Below, piece after piece: positions 16,965 through 25,687 of a stretch of DNA of 34,193 bases (position 1 is the first letter of the stretch; every line of letters begins with the position of its first letter). The stretch is from Rhodospirillales bacterium (lineage in GTDB: Bacteria > Pseudomonadota > Alphaproteobacteria > Acetobacterales > Acetobacteraceae): the NCBI GenBank assembly GCA_018971565.1, contig JAGXAO010000011.1:1-34193 (forward strand), in the 5' to 3' direction. A model generated the notes under the pieces. That model saw nothing but the letters and a program-made list of their open reading frames with translations. It made no database searches and was not told the DNA's origin. Position numbers and translations under genes: made by a program.

Positions 16965-16985
16965 TCTAAATGCGCTCGTCCGCAT

Positions 16986-17600
16986 TCAAGCACCCTTAAA
17001 GCTAAGCTGCCGTGCGAGATAGCGCGCCAGCATATCTATTTCCACATTCACCCGGCTTGCGGGGTGCAGCATTGCAAAATTCGTCTGCGCCACCGTGTGG
17101 GGAATAATGTTCACGCCGAAGCGGAGCCCTTCTACTTCATTAACGGTAAGCGAAACGCCGTTAAGCGCGATGCTGCCCTTGGCCGCCACAAAAGGCGCAA
17201 GGGCGGGAGGTAATTCAAAAATCCAGCGCGTGGACCCGTTCTCCGGCGTTATGGAAATAACCGTTGCCAAACCGTCGACATGGCCTGAAACAAGATGACC
17301 TCCCAACTCGTCACCCAGGCGCAGCGAGCCTTCAAGGTTGACCGGAGTGCCGGGCAGCCATTCCACCAAAGATGTTTTGGATAATGTTTCCGCGGAAACT
17401 TCAACGGTGAACCAATCAACTCCCGAATCGATAACTGTGAGACAGACGCCTGAGCAAGCAATAGAGGCGCCAAGTTTTTTCTCCGCGCTGGTCCAAACCT
17501 CATTATGCGGTGTTTGGATCGTAAAACGGGCATCCTGCCCGTTACCGATGGCGGTGACGGAGATGATGCGGCCAACGCCTGTGATGAGTCCGGTAAACAT
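16986..17600 (-). CDS. ribE: Riboflavin synthase alpha chain
   Basis: 204 residues; dismutates two lumazine molecules to riboflavin. The protein starts MFTGLITGVGRI, the family hallmark, and consists of two internally similar lumazine-binding domains (about 1-97 and 98-195): compare GASIACSGVCLTV with KGSIALNGVSLTV. The GGHLVSGHVDG motif is intact. It lies 11 bases downstream of ribD and 47 bases upstream of ribB on the same strand. The name ribE is used here in the E. coli ribC/ribE sense of riboflavin synthase. Confidence 0.96.
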   Translation of the reverse strand: MFTGLITGVGRIISVTAIGNGQDARFTIQTPHNEVWTSAEKKLGASIACSGVCLTVIDSGVDWFTVEVSAETLSKTSLVEWLPGTPVNLEGSLRLGDELGGHLVSGHVDGLATVISITPENGSTRWIFELPPALAPFVAAKGSIALNGVSLTVNEVEGLRFGVNIIPHTVAQTNFAMLHPASRVNVEIDMLARYLARQLSFKGA

Positions 17601-17611
17601 TCGTGGCTGGC

Positions 17612-18706
17612 CTATGCGGCGCGGGTGAATTGGGAAAGCATATCATGCCCTAGCCGTTTTGATAGCACGAACGCGAAGCGGGGTGCGTCTTCAAGCTTGG
17701 AAACACCAAAACCTTGGGCGGCGGGATAGCCATCGCCGCCAATGATACAAGGGGCGTGGAACCAGGAAATTCGGTCCACCAACCCGGCGCGCAGCAACCC
17801 GGCAGCCAAGGTGCCGCCACCTTCGGCCAGCACCCGGGTGAGGCCCTCCCGCGCCAGAGCCGACATGCCGGCAGCCAGATCCACCCCCGCATTGGTGCCG
17901 GGGAGCACGATTAGCCGTACACCTGCGGCTTCCAGCGCCCGGCGGCGTAGCTTATCCGCGCCATCCCGATGCAAAATCCACAAAGGATGTTCGGCCGCAC
18001 CACGCACAAGCTTGGAGAGCAACGGCGTGCGCAGGTGCGAATCGACCACGACCCTTACCAGCGGGGCCGTGCGAAACCCCTCAATACGGCAGGTAAGCTC
18101 TGGATTGTCTTCCAGAACCGTGCCAACGCCGGTTAACACCGCATCGTGCCGCCCGCGCATGGCGTGAACCGCGCGGCGGGCCTCTGTGCCGGTGATCCAC
18201 TGGGATTCACGGCCTGCGGTTGCGATCCGGCCATCCAGCGAGGTAGCGAGCTTGAGGCGAAGCAATGGCCGCTGCTCACGCTGAACCGTGGAGAAACCTG
18301 CAATAACGGCTTCGCATTCCTGCTGGAGCACATTTTCAGTGACCTGGACACCAGCGGATTTAAGGCGGGCAATGCCGGATCCGTTGACCCTTGGGTGCGG
18401 GTCTTGCGCGCCAAGCACCACACGAGTTATGCCTGCGGAGATCAGAGACTCGGTACACGGCCCTGATTTTCCAACAAAACTACAAGGTTCAAGGGTGATA
18501 TATGCCGTGCCGCCCCTCGCCTGCTCGCCAGCCGAGCGCAACGCCACAATTTCCGCATGCGGCCGCCCGCCCGCCGCCGTGAAGCCCCGCCCGGCAACCC
18601 GCCCGTTTTTTACGATAACGCAACCGACCGAAGGATTGGGGGCTGTTTGGCCCAAACCGCGCTTGGCAAGGGCTATGGCCGCACGCATGAAATCTATATC
18701 GCTCAT
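17612..18706 (-). CDS. ribD: Bifunctional diaminohydroxyphosphoribosylaminopyrimidine deaminase / reductase
   Basis: 364 residues; performs the second and third steps of riboflavin synthesis after GTP cyclohydrolase. The deaminase domain (about 1-145) carries the zinc site HAE (50-52) and PC...C (Cys75 and Cys84 in [13 protein letters not shown]). The reductase domain (about 147-360) shows [30 protein letters not shown] and [14 protein letters not shown]. Its ATG overlaps the nrdR stop by four bases (ATGA), a common alphaproteobacterial pairing. All catalytic residues are present. Confidence 0.96.
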   Translation of the reverse strand: MSDIDFMRAAIALAKRGLGQTAPNPSVGCVIVKNGRVAGRGFTAAGGRPHAEIVALRSAGEQARGGTAYITLEPCSFVGKSGPCTESLISAGITRVVLGAQDPHPRVNGSGIARLKSAGVQVTENVLQQECEAVIAGFSTVQREQRPLLRLKLATSLDGRIATAGRESQWITGTEARRAVHAMRGRHDAVLTGVGTVLEDNPELTCRIEGFRTAPLVRVVVDSHLRTPLLSKLVRGAAEHPLWILHRDGADKLRRRALEAAGVRLIVLPGTNAGVDLAAGMSALAREGLTRVLAEGGGTLAAGLLRAGLVDRISWFHAPCIIGGDGYPAAQGFGVSKLEDAPRFAFVLSKRLGHDMLSQFTRAA

Positions 18707-19185
18707 TCCTTCGGCGATTCCGGCCTTGCCGGAGGCACGCCCTCCATGTCCCCCAGAAAAGCTTCAAAATCCTTGGCTTCACGGAAATCCCTGTAAACTG
18801 AAGCGAAGCGGACATAAGCCACCGCGTCGATCTCCTTAAGAGCTTCCATCACGGCTTCGCCGATAGATTCGCTGCGCACTTCACCGTCGCCGCTGGCTTC
18901 CAGCTTGCGGACAATGCCGTTGACAATACGTTCCTGCCTCTCCTCATCCACCGGGCGCTTGTTCAGCGCCACGCGAATGGAGCGGGCGAGCTTGTCGCGA
19001 TCAAACGCCACCCGGCGGTTATCGGTTTTTACCACCGTGAGTTCGCGCAGCTGTACACGCTCAACCGTCGTGAAACGCTGCCCGCACCCGGCACAGAAAC
19101 GCCTGCGGCGAATGGCGCTGCCATCATCCGTGGGACGGCTATCCTTCACCTGCGTGTCGGCATCTCCGCAGAAGGGGCAGCGCAT
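18703..19185 (-). CDS. nrdR: Transcriptional repressor NrdR
   Basis: 160 residues; senses ATP/dATP and represses ribonucleotide reductase genes. A zinc ribbon is formed by Cys3/Cys6 and Cys31/Cys34 ([32 protein letters not shown]), followed by an ATP-cone domain at about 49-139 ([20 protein letters not shown]). A short charged, Pro-containing tail follows. It lies 12 bases after glyA and overlaps ribD. I see no NrdR box near the operon, so it probably acts elsewhere. Confidence 0.96.
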   Translation of the reverse strand: MRCPFCGDADTQVKDSRPTDDGSAIRRRRFCAGCGQRFTTVERVQLRELTVVKTDNRRVAFDRDKLARSIRVALNKRPVDEERQERIVNGIVRKLEASGDGEVRSESIGEAVMEALKEIDAVAYVRFASVYRDFREAKDFEAFLGDMEGVPPARPESPKE

Positions 19186-19197
19186 ATCCGAACCCGC

Positions 19198-20496
19198 TTA
19201 ACGATAGATGGGGAAACGGGCGCAGAGCGCCTTCACCCGTGCGCCGACCGCAGCCTCAGCCGCATCGTTGCTGCCATCATTGGACCTGGCAAGGCCATCC
19301 AGAACTTCACCGATCATCTGGCCGATCTCCTTGAACTCGGCGATGCCGAAACCACGGGTGGTGGCGGCGGGCGTGCCAAGGCGGATGCCGGAGGTGATGG
19401 CGGGTTTGGCTGGGTCAAACGGGATGGCGTTCTTGTTGGCGGTGATGTGGGCGCGCTCCAGAGAGGCTTCCGCCGCTTTGCCGGTGGCGTTCTTGGGGCG
19501 AAGATCAACCAGCATCAGGTGGGAGTCCGTGCCGCCGGAGACGATGGCAAGCCCTTGCGCCAGCAAGGTTTCCGCCAAGGTTTTGGCGTTTTCGACCACG
19601 GCTTTCTGGTAGGCCACGAAGTCCGGTGTCAACGCCTCGCCAAAGGCCACGGCCTTGGCGGCGATGACATGCATCAGCGGGCCGCCTTGCAGGCCTGGAA
19701 AGATGGCGGAATTGATCTTCTTGGCGATATCCTCATGGTTGGTTAGCACCATGCCGCCACGGGGCCCGCGCAGGGTTTTATGGGTGGTGGTGGTAACCAC
19801 ATGGGCGTGCGGCAGCGGGTTGGGGTAAATGCCCGCCGCGACCAGACCGGCGAAATGCGCCATATCGACCATGAAGAATGCACCGATTTCATCCGCCACG
19901 GCGCGGATACGGGCGAAATCGATAAAGCGCGGATAGGCGGAACCACCCGCGATGATGAGTTTGGGCTTGTTCTCGCGGGCCAGGCGTTCCAGCTCCTCGT
20001 AATCCAGCAGCCCGTCCTCCCGGCGTACGCCGTATTGGATGGCGTTGAACCATTTGCCGGAAAGATTGGGGGCCGCGCCATGGGTAAGATGCCCGCCCGC
20101 TGCCAACGACATGCCAAGGATGCTGTCACCCGGCTTCACCAGCGCCAACAGTACGGACTGGTTGGCCTGGGAACCGGAATTGGCCTGCACATTAGCGAAC
20201 CCGGCGCTGAAAATTTTCTTGGCACGCTCAATGGCTAGAGTCTCAACCTCATCAGACGGGCCGCAGCCACCATAATAGCGTTTGCCGGGGTACCCCTCGG
20301 CATATTTATTAGTGAATACAGAGCCCTGCGCGGCCAGCACAGCAGCAGAAACGATATTTTCTGAGGCGATCAGTTCGATGCCATCCTGTTCGCGTACCAG
20401 CTCACGGTTGATGATGGCGGAAATTTCTGGGTCGATCTCGGCGAGTGGCGCGGCAAAAAAACGCCGCAAGCGCGGGGCTAAAACCTGATCATTCAT
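19198..20496 (-). CDS. glyA: Serine hydroxymethyltransferase
   Basis: 432 residues; PLP enzyme interconverting serine and glycine while charging tetrahydrofolate with a one-carbon unit. The PLP lysine is Lys240 in [16 protein letters not shown], the ELIASEN motif is at 41-47 and [15 protein letters not shown] at 64-78. Length and all blocks are normal. The ATG overlaps the rpiB stop by four bases. It is the second gene of the nine-gene operon; one-carbon units and glycine feed purine synthesis and so indirectly the GTP used for riboflavin. Confidence 0.97.
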   Translation of the reverse strand: MNDQVLAPRLRRFFAAPLAEIDPEISAIINRELVREQDGIELIASENIVSAAVLAAQGSVFTNKYAEGYPGKRYYGGCGPSDEVETLAIERAKKIFSAGFANVQANSGSQANQSVLLALVKPGDSILGMSLAAGGHLTHGAAPNLSGKWFNAIQYGVRREDGLLDYEELERLARENKPKLIIAGGSAYPRFIDFARIRAVADEIGAFFMVDMAHFAGLVAAGIYPNPLPHAHVVTTTTHKTLRGPRGGMVLTNHEDIAKKINSAIFPGLQGGPLMHVIAAKAVAFGEALTPDFVAYQKAVVENAKTLAETLLAQGLAIVSGGTDSHLMLVDLRPKNATGKAAEASLERAHITANKNAIPFDPAKPAITSGIRLGTPAATTRGFGIAEFKEIGQMIGEVLDGLARSNDGSNDAAEAAVGARVKALCARFPIYR

Positions 20497-20951
20497 GGGG
20501 TTGTTTCCGTGGCTTGATTTAATTTAGCAAGACGGCGTTCGTGCCGGCCGCCTTCAAATTGAGTAGACAGAAAGATGTGTATAATATCGAGCGCCACTTC
20601 CTCACCGATAATCCGCGCGCCGAGTGCCAGCACATTGGCATCGTTATGCGCGCGAGTCAGGCGGGCGGTGGTGGCATCATGCGCCAGCCCGCAGCGGATG
20701 CCCTGGCGCCGGTTGGCGGCGATGGACATGCCAATGCCAGTGCCGCAGACCAGAATGCCGAAATCGGCTCTTTTTTCCTCCACGGCGGTGCATACCGCAT
20801 GAGCAAAATCAGGGTAATCGACGCTGGCGGGACTATCCGTGCCGTAATCCTGCACTTCATGCCCAGCCTCGACGAGCGCCGCCGCCAGCCGGCTTTTCAG
20901 TGCCACACCACCATGGTCGGCGCCCAGCGCCAAAATAAAGGAACGAGCCAT
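20493..20951 (-). CDS. rpiB: Ribose-5-phosphate isomerase B
   Basis: 152 residues; interconverts ribose 5-phosphate and ribulose 5-phosphate. The signature ADHGGVALK (11-19), DYGTDS (35-40) and [17 protein letters not shown] (65-81) with the active Cys69 identify RpiB over the allose isomerase paralogue only by context. AGGGG lies just upstream of the ATG. It is the first gene of the operon; its product ribulose 5-phosphate is the substrate of RibB encoded downstream. The rpiB-glyA-nrdR order is typical of alphaproteobacteria. Confidence 0.95.
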   Translation of the reverse strand: MARSFILALGADHGGVALKSRLAAALVEAGHEVQDYGTDSPASVDYPDFAHAVCTAVEEKRADFGILVCGTGIGMSIAANRRQGIRCGLAHDATTARLTRAHNDANVLALGARIIGEEVALDIIHIFLSTQFEGGRHERRLAKLNQATETTP

Positions 20952-21000
20952 ACCGCCCCCTTACCATGCTGGCCAGCCTGTTGGAACTCCTTGTTCCTGA

Positions 21001-21035
21001 ATGGCTGCCAGCCGGACCGGTCTGCCGGCAGCCAT
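21001..21035 (-). promoter_or_regulatory. Hairpin in the 5' leader of the rpiB operon
   Basis: ATGGCTGCC and GGCAGCCAT form a perfect 9-bp stem with a 17-base loop that itself contains repeated CCGG units and can pair further. It lies 50-84 bases upstream of rpiB. No T tract follows, so it is a structured leader and not an obvious attenuator. Confidence 0.5.
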
Positions 21036-21092
21036 GATGGACGGTTTTCCCGGATATTGCGCAAACCGCCAAAGCCGCATAGTCAGCATTAA

Positions 21093-21120
21093 GCCATAGA
21101 CATGCCTTAAGCTTCAGCAA
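21093..21120 (-). promoter_or_regulatory. Weak candidate promoter of the rpiB-thiL operon
   Basis: On the minus strand TTGCTG (21115-21120) and TATGGC (21093-21098) are 16 bases apart. Both boxes are imperfect. Initiation here would give a leader of about 135 bases containing the 21001-21035 hairpin. Confidence 0.25.
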
Positions 21121-21289
21121 TTACAAGGACAATTCTTAGAAAGATTCAAAACAGCGGAACGGTGAATGAGACTTTTTTGCACAGAGATTTTAATATGAGT
21201 AACCAGGCAGGCTTGAACAGTTACGCCCAAGCCCGGCCAGCCCCCGCGATGAGAGACAGGAGCTTACGCAGAAGCTGGTTGAAACCCAA

Positions 21290-22660
21290 ATGCTCATAAC
21301 CTTCAGAAAACGACTTGCCGCTGACATGAAAGGTGCATTGCGCCAGATTGAAGCGCCGCGTTTATGGCGCATAACCAAGCCGCTGCGTTTTCTTAACCCG
21401 TATTGGCGCCGGAGAAGAAGCAGAGAACTTATACCAGCCCTGGGCAGCATGGATCGTAGCAGGTCTATGGTTTCCACCAAGGTAAAAGCTGGCGCCACCA
21501 GGGCGCCTGCAAACGGGCAGGCCAAGCTTTTGCAGCATAAAAACATTCTTGTTGTTGCGGATATGCTGCCGTTATTTGACCAGCCGGGCGGAAGCTCGCG
21601 CTTAAAAACCATGCTCGATATGTTGGGTTCAGCGGGCTGGAATATTATATTTGGCTCTTTTGCCGAATTGGACGGGCAGCCTGGTTTGTTCGCGGCTCCG
21701 GAAGGGCGGACACGATGCGAGAAGATTCTACAAGATATTGGCGTTACGCATATTCTCTACGGCCCTGGCCAAATCGAGCAATATCTGGCCAAACGCGGGC
21801 AAAATCTCAACTGGGTTTTTCTATCGTTTTCAAAAATCGCCACGGCGTTGATGCCGCTTGTGCGTAGCCATTGCCCCGCGGCGCGGGTGGCTTATGACAT
21901 GGTAGATTTTCGTGACCTGCAGATGATGCGGGAAGCTGAAATGCGCGGAGATGAAACGCTGCGGGCTGGTGCTGAACGCAAACATGCTGAGGAGTTGGCT
22001 TGCGCCAGGGTCGCCGACGTAACCCTTGTGGTAACCATGGAGGAAAAGGCTGCACTGCTAGGCGGATTGCCCGAAGCAGCCGTGGAAGTGCTGCCGAATG
22101 TTTGTGAGATACCGCAACAGCCGCCAGAGCCACGGGGGCGAAAGAATATGCTCTTTGTTGGAGACTTTCGGCACATGCCGAACGGAGATGCGGTGCATTG
22201 GTTCGCTGAGAAAATACTGCCTCTTATCCGCCGCGAATATCCAGAGATTGTTTTCCGTATCGCCGGTGCCGATCCAGGAAATGATATACTCGCCCTGGCG
22301 GCTTTGCCAGGCGTTGAAGTTCTCGGGTCCGTACCGGATCCAGCGCCGCTTTACCACCAGCATCGAATCTCCGTTGCGCCATTTCGCTATGGGGCAGGCA
22401 TGAAGAATAAAATAGAGCAAAGCCTGGCCTTTGGCTTGCCTGTGGTCGCTACATTTATTGGCACGGAGGGCATGGGGCTGAAAGATGGCCAACATTTGCT
22501 AATCGGCAAGGATGAAGAGGCCTTCGCCTCGCATATTATCAATCTGCTTCAGGATGACGCGCTCTGGACTAATCTTTCAGCCGCGGGGCGGGCGCATATT
22601 GAACAATCACTTTCAGCGACAGCCGTGCGGGGCAGGTGGGAGTCTATTCTAGGTGGCTAA
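21290..22660 (+). CDS. Glycosyltransferase, GT-B / family 4-like
   Basis: 456 residues, no signal peptide. A strongly basic N-terminal stretch (about 1-60, with WRRRRSR) may contact the membrane surface. The GT-B N-terminal half contains VVADMLPLFDQPGGSSR (88-104) and AYDMVDFRDL (201-210), a pattern common in polysaccharide GT4-like enzymes. The C-terminal half has LFVGDFRHMPNGDAV (288-302) and GAGMKNKIEQSLAFGLPVV (368-386), where the Glu375 region is the usual nucleotide-sugar site. Donor and acceptor cannot be told. The start is uncertain: ATG 21290 has no good Shine-Dalgarno, and ATG 21326 is an alternative. It overlaps the next gene by 8 bases. Confidence 0.8.
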   Translation: MLITFRKRLAADMKGALRQIEAPRLWRITKPLRFLNPYWRRRRSRELIPALGSMDRSRSMVSTKVKAGATRAPANGQAKLLQHKNILVVADMLPLFDQPGGSSRLKTMLDMLGSAGWNIIFGSFAELDGQPGLFAAPEGRTRCEKILQDIGVTHILYGPGQIEQYLAKRGQNLNWVFLSFSKIATALMPLVRSHCPAARVAYDMVDFRDLQMMREAEMRGDETLRAGAERKHAEELACARVADVTLVVTMEEKAALLGGLPEAAVEVLPNVCEIPQQPPEPRGRKNMLFVGDFRHMPNGDAVHWFAEKILPLIRREYPEIVFRIAGADPGNDILALAALPGVEVLGSVPDPAPLYHQHRISVAPFRYGAGMKNKIEQSLAFGLPVVATFIGTEGMGLKDGQHLLIGKDEEAFASHIINLLQDDALWTNLSAAGRAHIEQSLSATAVRGRWESILGG

Positions 22661-23354
22661 ACTTCTTGTGGCTGGAATTTATATGGCGCACGCTCCCAAT
22701 ACGGCTGCGCATATAATCGATGAGCTGGGAGCAAGCCAGCAGCATGACGTTGTGCAACGGTGGATTGCCCTGGCGCCCGGAGGTAAGGGGCAGTTTGATC
22801 TGCCATCAACAATGATGGTGGTTAAGGAGCGGAAACCAAAATTTCAACTTCTGGACCAGCTGACCGGAGATGCCGGAGAATTTGACTGGGTATTTTTATG
22901 CGACGATGACGTCGAATTCAGCACGGGCTTCCTGGATCGTTTCATTGGCCTAGCGGAGCGGTATGATTTTGCGCTCTGCCAACCCGCGCGCACGGTGGAC
23001 AGCTTTACAGACCACCCCATTGTGCAGGTGTTACCGGGCTTAACCGCGCGGCAAACAAATTTCGTGGAAATTGGCCCGGTTGTTTGCATTCGGCGTGATG
23101 CGGCACGCCTGCTGATGCCATTTGGCCCGGCGGCTGGAATGGGCTGGGGGTTGGATTTTGTCTGGCCCAGAATAATTACCCGTGCTGGATTACGGCTTGG
23201 CATTATCGATGCAACGCCGGTCTCGCATCGCATTCGCCCTCCCGCCGTTTCTTACGATTCTGGGAAGGCTCATCAAGAGATGTCTCTATTGATGGCTCGG
23301 CATGAATATCTGACGAAGGATGAGGCATTCACGATTCTGGAGGCTTATGCGTGA
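22653..23354 (+). CDS. DUF707-like putative glycosyltransferase
   Basis: 233 residues, GTG start inside the end of the preceding gene (8-base overlap). It shows the DUF707 pattern: FDWVFLCDDDVEF with an acidic DDD triplet at 84-86, ALCQPARTVDSFTDHP (108-122), RQTNFVEIGPVV (133-144), GWGLDFVWP (164-172) and GIIDATPVSHRIRP (183-196). The acidic triplet and fold pattern suggest a metal-dependent GT-A-like transferase; DUF707 members are mostly uncharacterised. Its position between two glycosyltransferases supports a role in building a cell-surface glycan. It overlaps the next gene by four bases. Confidence 0.75.
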   Translation: MAKLLVAGIYMAHAPNTAAHIIDELGASQQHDVVQRWIALAPGGKGQFDLPSTMMVVKERKPKFQLLDQLTGDAGEFDWVFLCDDDVEFSTGFLDRFIGLAERYDFALCQPARTVDSFTDHPIVQVLPGLTARQTNFVEIGPVVCIRRDAARLLMPFGPAAGMGWGLDFVWPRIITRAGLRLGIIDATPVSHRIRPPAVSYDSGKAHQEMSLLMARHEYLTKDEAFTILEAYA

Positions 23355-24370
23355 AGCCTGAGATCTCTGCCGTTCTGACCACGCACAACCATGCCCATTT
23401 TCTGCCAATGGTGCTGGAAGGGCTGGCGCGGCAAAATCTTCAGCCCTCTCGCTTTGAAGTGGTGGTGGTGGATGACGGCTCCACCGATGACACGCAGAAA
23501 ATTCTAAAAGAATGGCAAACGCGCCTACCCATGCGTATTGTCAGGCAAAACCGGGCCGGATTGGCCGCGGCAAAAAACTTGGGCATTTTTGTTGCCAGTG
23601 GGCCTGTTATCGTGTTTCTCGATGACGACAATGTTGCCGATCCGGATCTTTTGGTAATGCATCTTGCAAGCCATCTAGCTTTCCCGGACTCGAACGTTGC
23701 GGTGCTTGGCTATACCAGCATAGCTGAGGACATCAGGCAGATACCTGTTATGCGGCATGTGACGGAAGTTGGCTGCCAGTTATTTTCCAATGTTCCGGTA
23801 AAGTCTGGTGAGGCACTGGACTATACAGCTTTTTTGAGCGGGCGCAGTTCCTGCAAACGCAGCCTTTTGGTTCAAAAAGGCGTATTTAATCCTGATTTCG
23901 ATTCTGGTTGCGAGGATATAGAACTCGGCTGGAGGTTAGCCCGCCATGGGCTACGAGTGATTTATCAACCACAAGCGCGTTCAGTAATGATCAAGGCGCT
24001 GACCTTCGATCAGTTCTGTGAACGCTCTTACCGGCAAGGGCGTTCGCAATATCGCTTTTCGCAACTGCATAAGGAAACTGAAATCCAGACTTACTGTGAG
24101 ATTATGCCCGCGTTGCAGGGGTGGCGAGAGCATAGCCAAAGTTATGAGGCGCATTTGAAATGGACCCAGAAGCTTGATCGGCTGGCGGTGGCCTGGAAGC
24201 ATGCTGGCATTTCCGTGCCCGCAATTTTCCAGAGGACATTGGATGACGCCTACCGGCAAGCTTTTTTCTTATCTCGTGCGAAGGCTATAGCAGATGCGCG
24301 GAGGCTGGATGCGGATAAAAACGGCACCCAGGCTCCATGGCTTTCAAAGCTAAAATTTCGATTTCTTTGA
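23351..24370 (+). CDS. Glycosyltransferase family 2
   Basis: 339 residues, GTG start overlapping the previous stop (GTGA). The GT-A domain is clear: ISAVLTTHNHAHFLPMVLEG (5-24), VVVDDGSTDDT (38-48), the DxD-type FLDDDNVADPD (89-99) and the acceptor-side FDSGCEDIELGWRL with Glu188/Asp189. The C-terminal 100 residues are helical and contain no membrane segment. It should transfer a sugar from a nucleotide donor to a lipid-linked or surface glycan; the specificity is unknown. Last gene of the trio; no terminator is visible before the convergent SEL1 gene 45 bases away. Confidence 0.9.
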   Translation: MKPEISAVLTTHNHAHFLPMVLEGLARQNLQPSRFEVVVVDDGSTDDTQKILKEWQTRLPMRIVRQNRAGLAAAKNLGIFVASGPVIVFLDDDNVADPDLLVMHLASHLAFPDSNVAVLGYTSIAEDIRQIPVMRHVTEVGCQLFSNVPVKSGEALDYTAFLSGRSSCKRSLLVQKGVFNPDFDSGCEDIELGWRLARHGLRVIYQPQARSVMIKALTFDQFCERSYRQGRSQYRFSQLHKETEIQTYCEIMPALQGWREHSQSYEAHLKWTQKLDRLAVAWKHAGISVPAIFQRTLDDAYRQAFFLSRAKAIADARRLDADKNGTQAPWLSKLKFRFL

Positions 24371-24415
24371 GCGTGTCAGGGTTCCAGTCTGCGCTGCCAA
24401 TGCGGCTGAAGGCTG

Positions 24416-25516
24416 CTACGGCCCAGGGGGGGATACGAGCATCGCGAGTGCCGCGCCGGCTTGCGGCACACCAGATTTGCCGGCCTTTAAAAAATATTGC
24501 GCCGCAAGAGAAAGATTTTGGATAGTGCCCATGCCTTGTGCATAGCAATATCCCAGCGCCAAGGCTGCGGGCCCGAATTTTTGCGTGGCGGCTTTTGAAA
24601 ACAAAGCAACCGCATGAAGTTGATCCTGGGCTACACCTTGGCCAAAAAGGTAAAGATAGCCGAGTGCCGTTTCGCCTGCGGGGTCGGCCTGTGCCGCGGC
24701 GCGCGAAAACCAGATAGCGGCAGATGCGTTGTCCGGCTCTATTCCCAGCCCGGTTTGATACGCAAAGCCAAGGCTTGTCTGCGCTGGGGCAAAGCCGCTG
24801 AGTGCCGCCGCGCGAAACCAGGCGGTGGCCAGTGTGGCATCCGCGGCCACGCCACGGCCTGTCTGATAAGCCCGGCCAGTGGCGAATTCCGCTTCAACGT
24901 TACCCGCCCGCGCTGCCTGCTCATAAAACGCGAAGGCGGCCTTGTTGTCCTTGGGCAAGGTAATCTCATCCTGGGTGCGTTGGCTGTCTAGCAGGGTGGC
25001 GAGGGCGTAAGCCGCATCTGCTTCACCTGTCGCGGCACGGTTTTGCAATGCCGCCAGAGCATCCACGTCATATGTTGCGCGCAACAACAGCAGCGCCACC
25101 GGCTCAGGCGGTGGCTCAGCTTTGGACGTGGCGGCCAGTACAAAAGCTTTGGGCGCACTCGGCCGCAAAACCACCGGTGCCACCAAGGGTTGCATTGCCA
25201 CAGGGGGCAACTGCCGCGGCATGGACAACACGGCCAGGGAGCCCATTATTAAGATGGCACATAGCAGGGCCAGCCAGGAAAGCTTTCCGGCGGGCCTATT
25301 AGCCACCGGCACGGCGCTATTGCCATGGGCGCGAAAACCAGCCCGTATTTGCTCATAGATACGCGCCTGGGCAGAAGGCTCCAGTGTGAGCGCGACGCGC
25401 AAATCAGCACGGGTAACGCCTGCGGGAAGTTTGAACGCGCCACCCGCAAATGCCTGGGCAAAAACAGCCTCCAGGATCGCCTCTGGCCCCATGCGTTTCG
25501 CCAAACTCGCAGACAT
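24416..25516 (-). CDS. SEL1-repeat (TPR-like) protein with one membrane segment
   Basis: 366 residues. The ATG at 25516 has GGAG 6 bases upstream and is preferred over an upstream frame extension. Residues 1-75 are a soluble N-terminal region of unknown family, rich in Ala and Arg. Residues about 79-98 form a single membrane helix (LSWLALLCAILIMGSLAVLS), followed by a Pro-rich linker. Residues about 155-360 hold about five SEL1 repeats, seen as A-x2-W/YF-x2-AA...G...A...LG-x2-Y-x2-G-x-G-V. I infer an inner-membrane protein with SEL1 repeats in the periplasm and the N-terminal region in the cytoplasm. SEL1 proteins usually mediate protein contacts. It is divergent from hemB. Confidence 0.8.
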   Translation of the reverse strand: MSASLAKRMGPEAILEAVFAQAFAGGAFKLPAGVTRADLRVALTLEPSAQARIYEQIRAGFRAHGNSAVPVANRPAGKLSWLALLCAILIMGSLAVLSMPRQLPPVAMQPLVAPVVLRPSAPKAFVLAATSKAEPPPEPVALLLLRATYDVDALAALQNRAATGEADAAYALATLLDSQRTQDEITLPKDNKAAFAFYEQAARAGNVEAEFATGRAYQTGRGVAADATLATAWFRAAALSGFAPAQTSLGFAYQTGLGIEPDNASAAIWFSRAAAQADPAGETALGYLYLFGQGVAQDQLHAVALFSKAATQKFGPAALALGYCYAQGMGTIQNLSLAAQYFLKAGKSGVPQAGAALAMLVSPPGP

Positions 25517-25606
25517 GCTTAACTCCAGTTTATTTCCTGCCGCGGCCAAATACCCGTACACCGAAATAATCTACCCGTGCCAACGGAGTCGCGTAGCACC
25601 GAATTC

Positions 25607-25635
25607 TTAACAGGCCCCCTAAATCCAGGCATGAT
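25607..25635 (+). promoter_or_regulatory. Candidate sigma-70 promoter of hemB
   Basis: TTAACA (25607-25612) and CATGAT (25630-25635) are separated by exactly 17 bases, with 5/6 and 4/6 matches to consensus. Initiation would give a leader of about 45 bases before the hemB ATG at 25688. Confidence 0.45.
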
Positions 25636-25687
25636 TAAACGCGGCAGCCCATCGCGGCCGAAAAATATCCGGAGTAATGTTAAGGCT

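Larger units (their letters stand above)
20952..21289. other. 338-base divergent intergenic region between rpiB and the glycosyltransferase cluster
   Basis: Contains a candidate minus-strand promoter and a strong hairpin in the rpiB leader, both listed separately. On the plus strand TAATAT at 21191-21196 could be a -10 box for the glycosyltransferase genes, without a convincing -35. A 34-codon open frame (21195-21299) overlaps the first glycosyltransferase start by 10 bases; its Shine-Dalgarno is weak and I do not call it a gene. No riboswitch or RNA gene is recognisable. Confidence 0.5.

Noticed and set aside
16939-16985. FMN riboswitch upstream of ribB
   Set aside because: The gap is only 47 bases and contains none of the conserved RFN-element segments; neither does the leader of the whole operon by eye.
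20952-21120. Glycine or TPP riboswitch for the glyA/thiL operon
   Set aside because: A strong hairpin exists but none of the conserved core sequences of those riboswitches could be found.
25577-25687. Longer N terminus for hemB
   Set aside because: The extension runs through the candidate promoter, has no family similarity, and the conserved HemB start follows the ATG at 25688.
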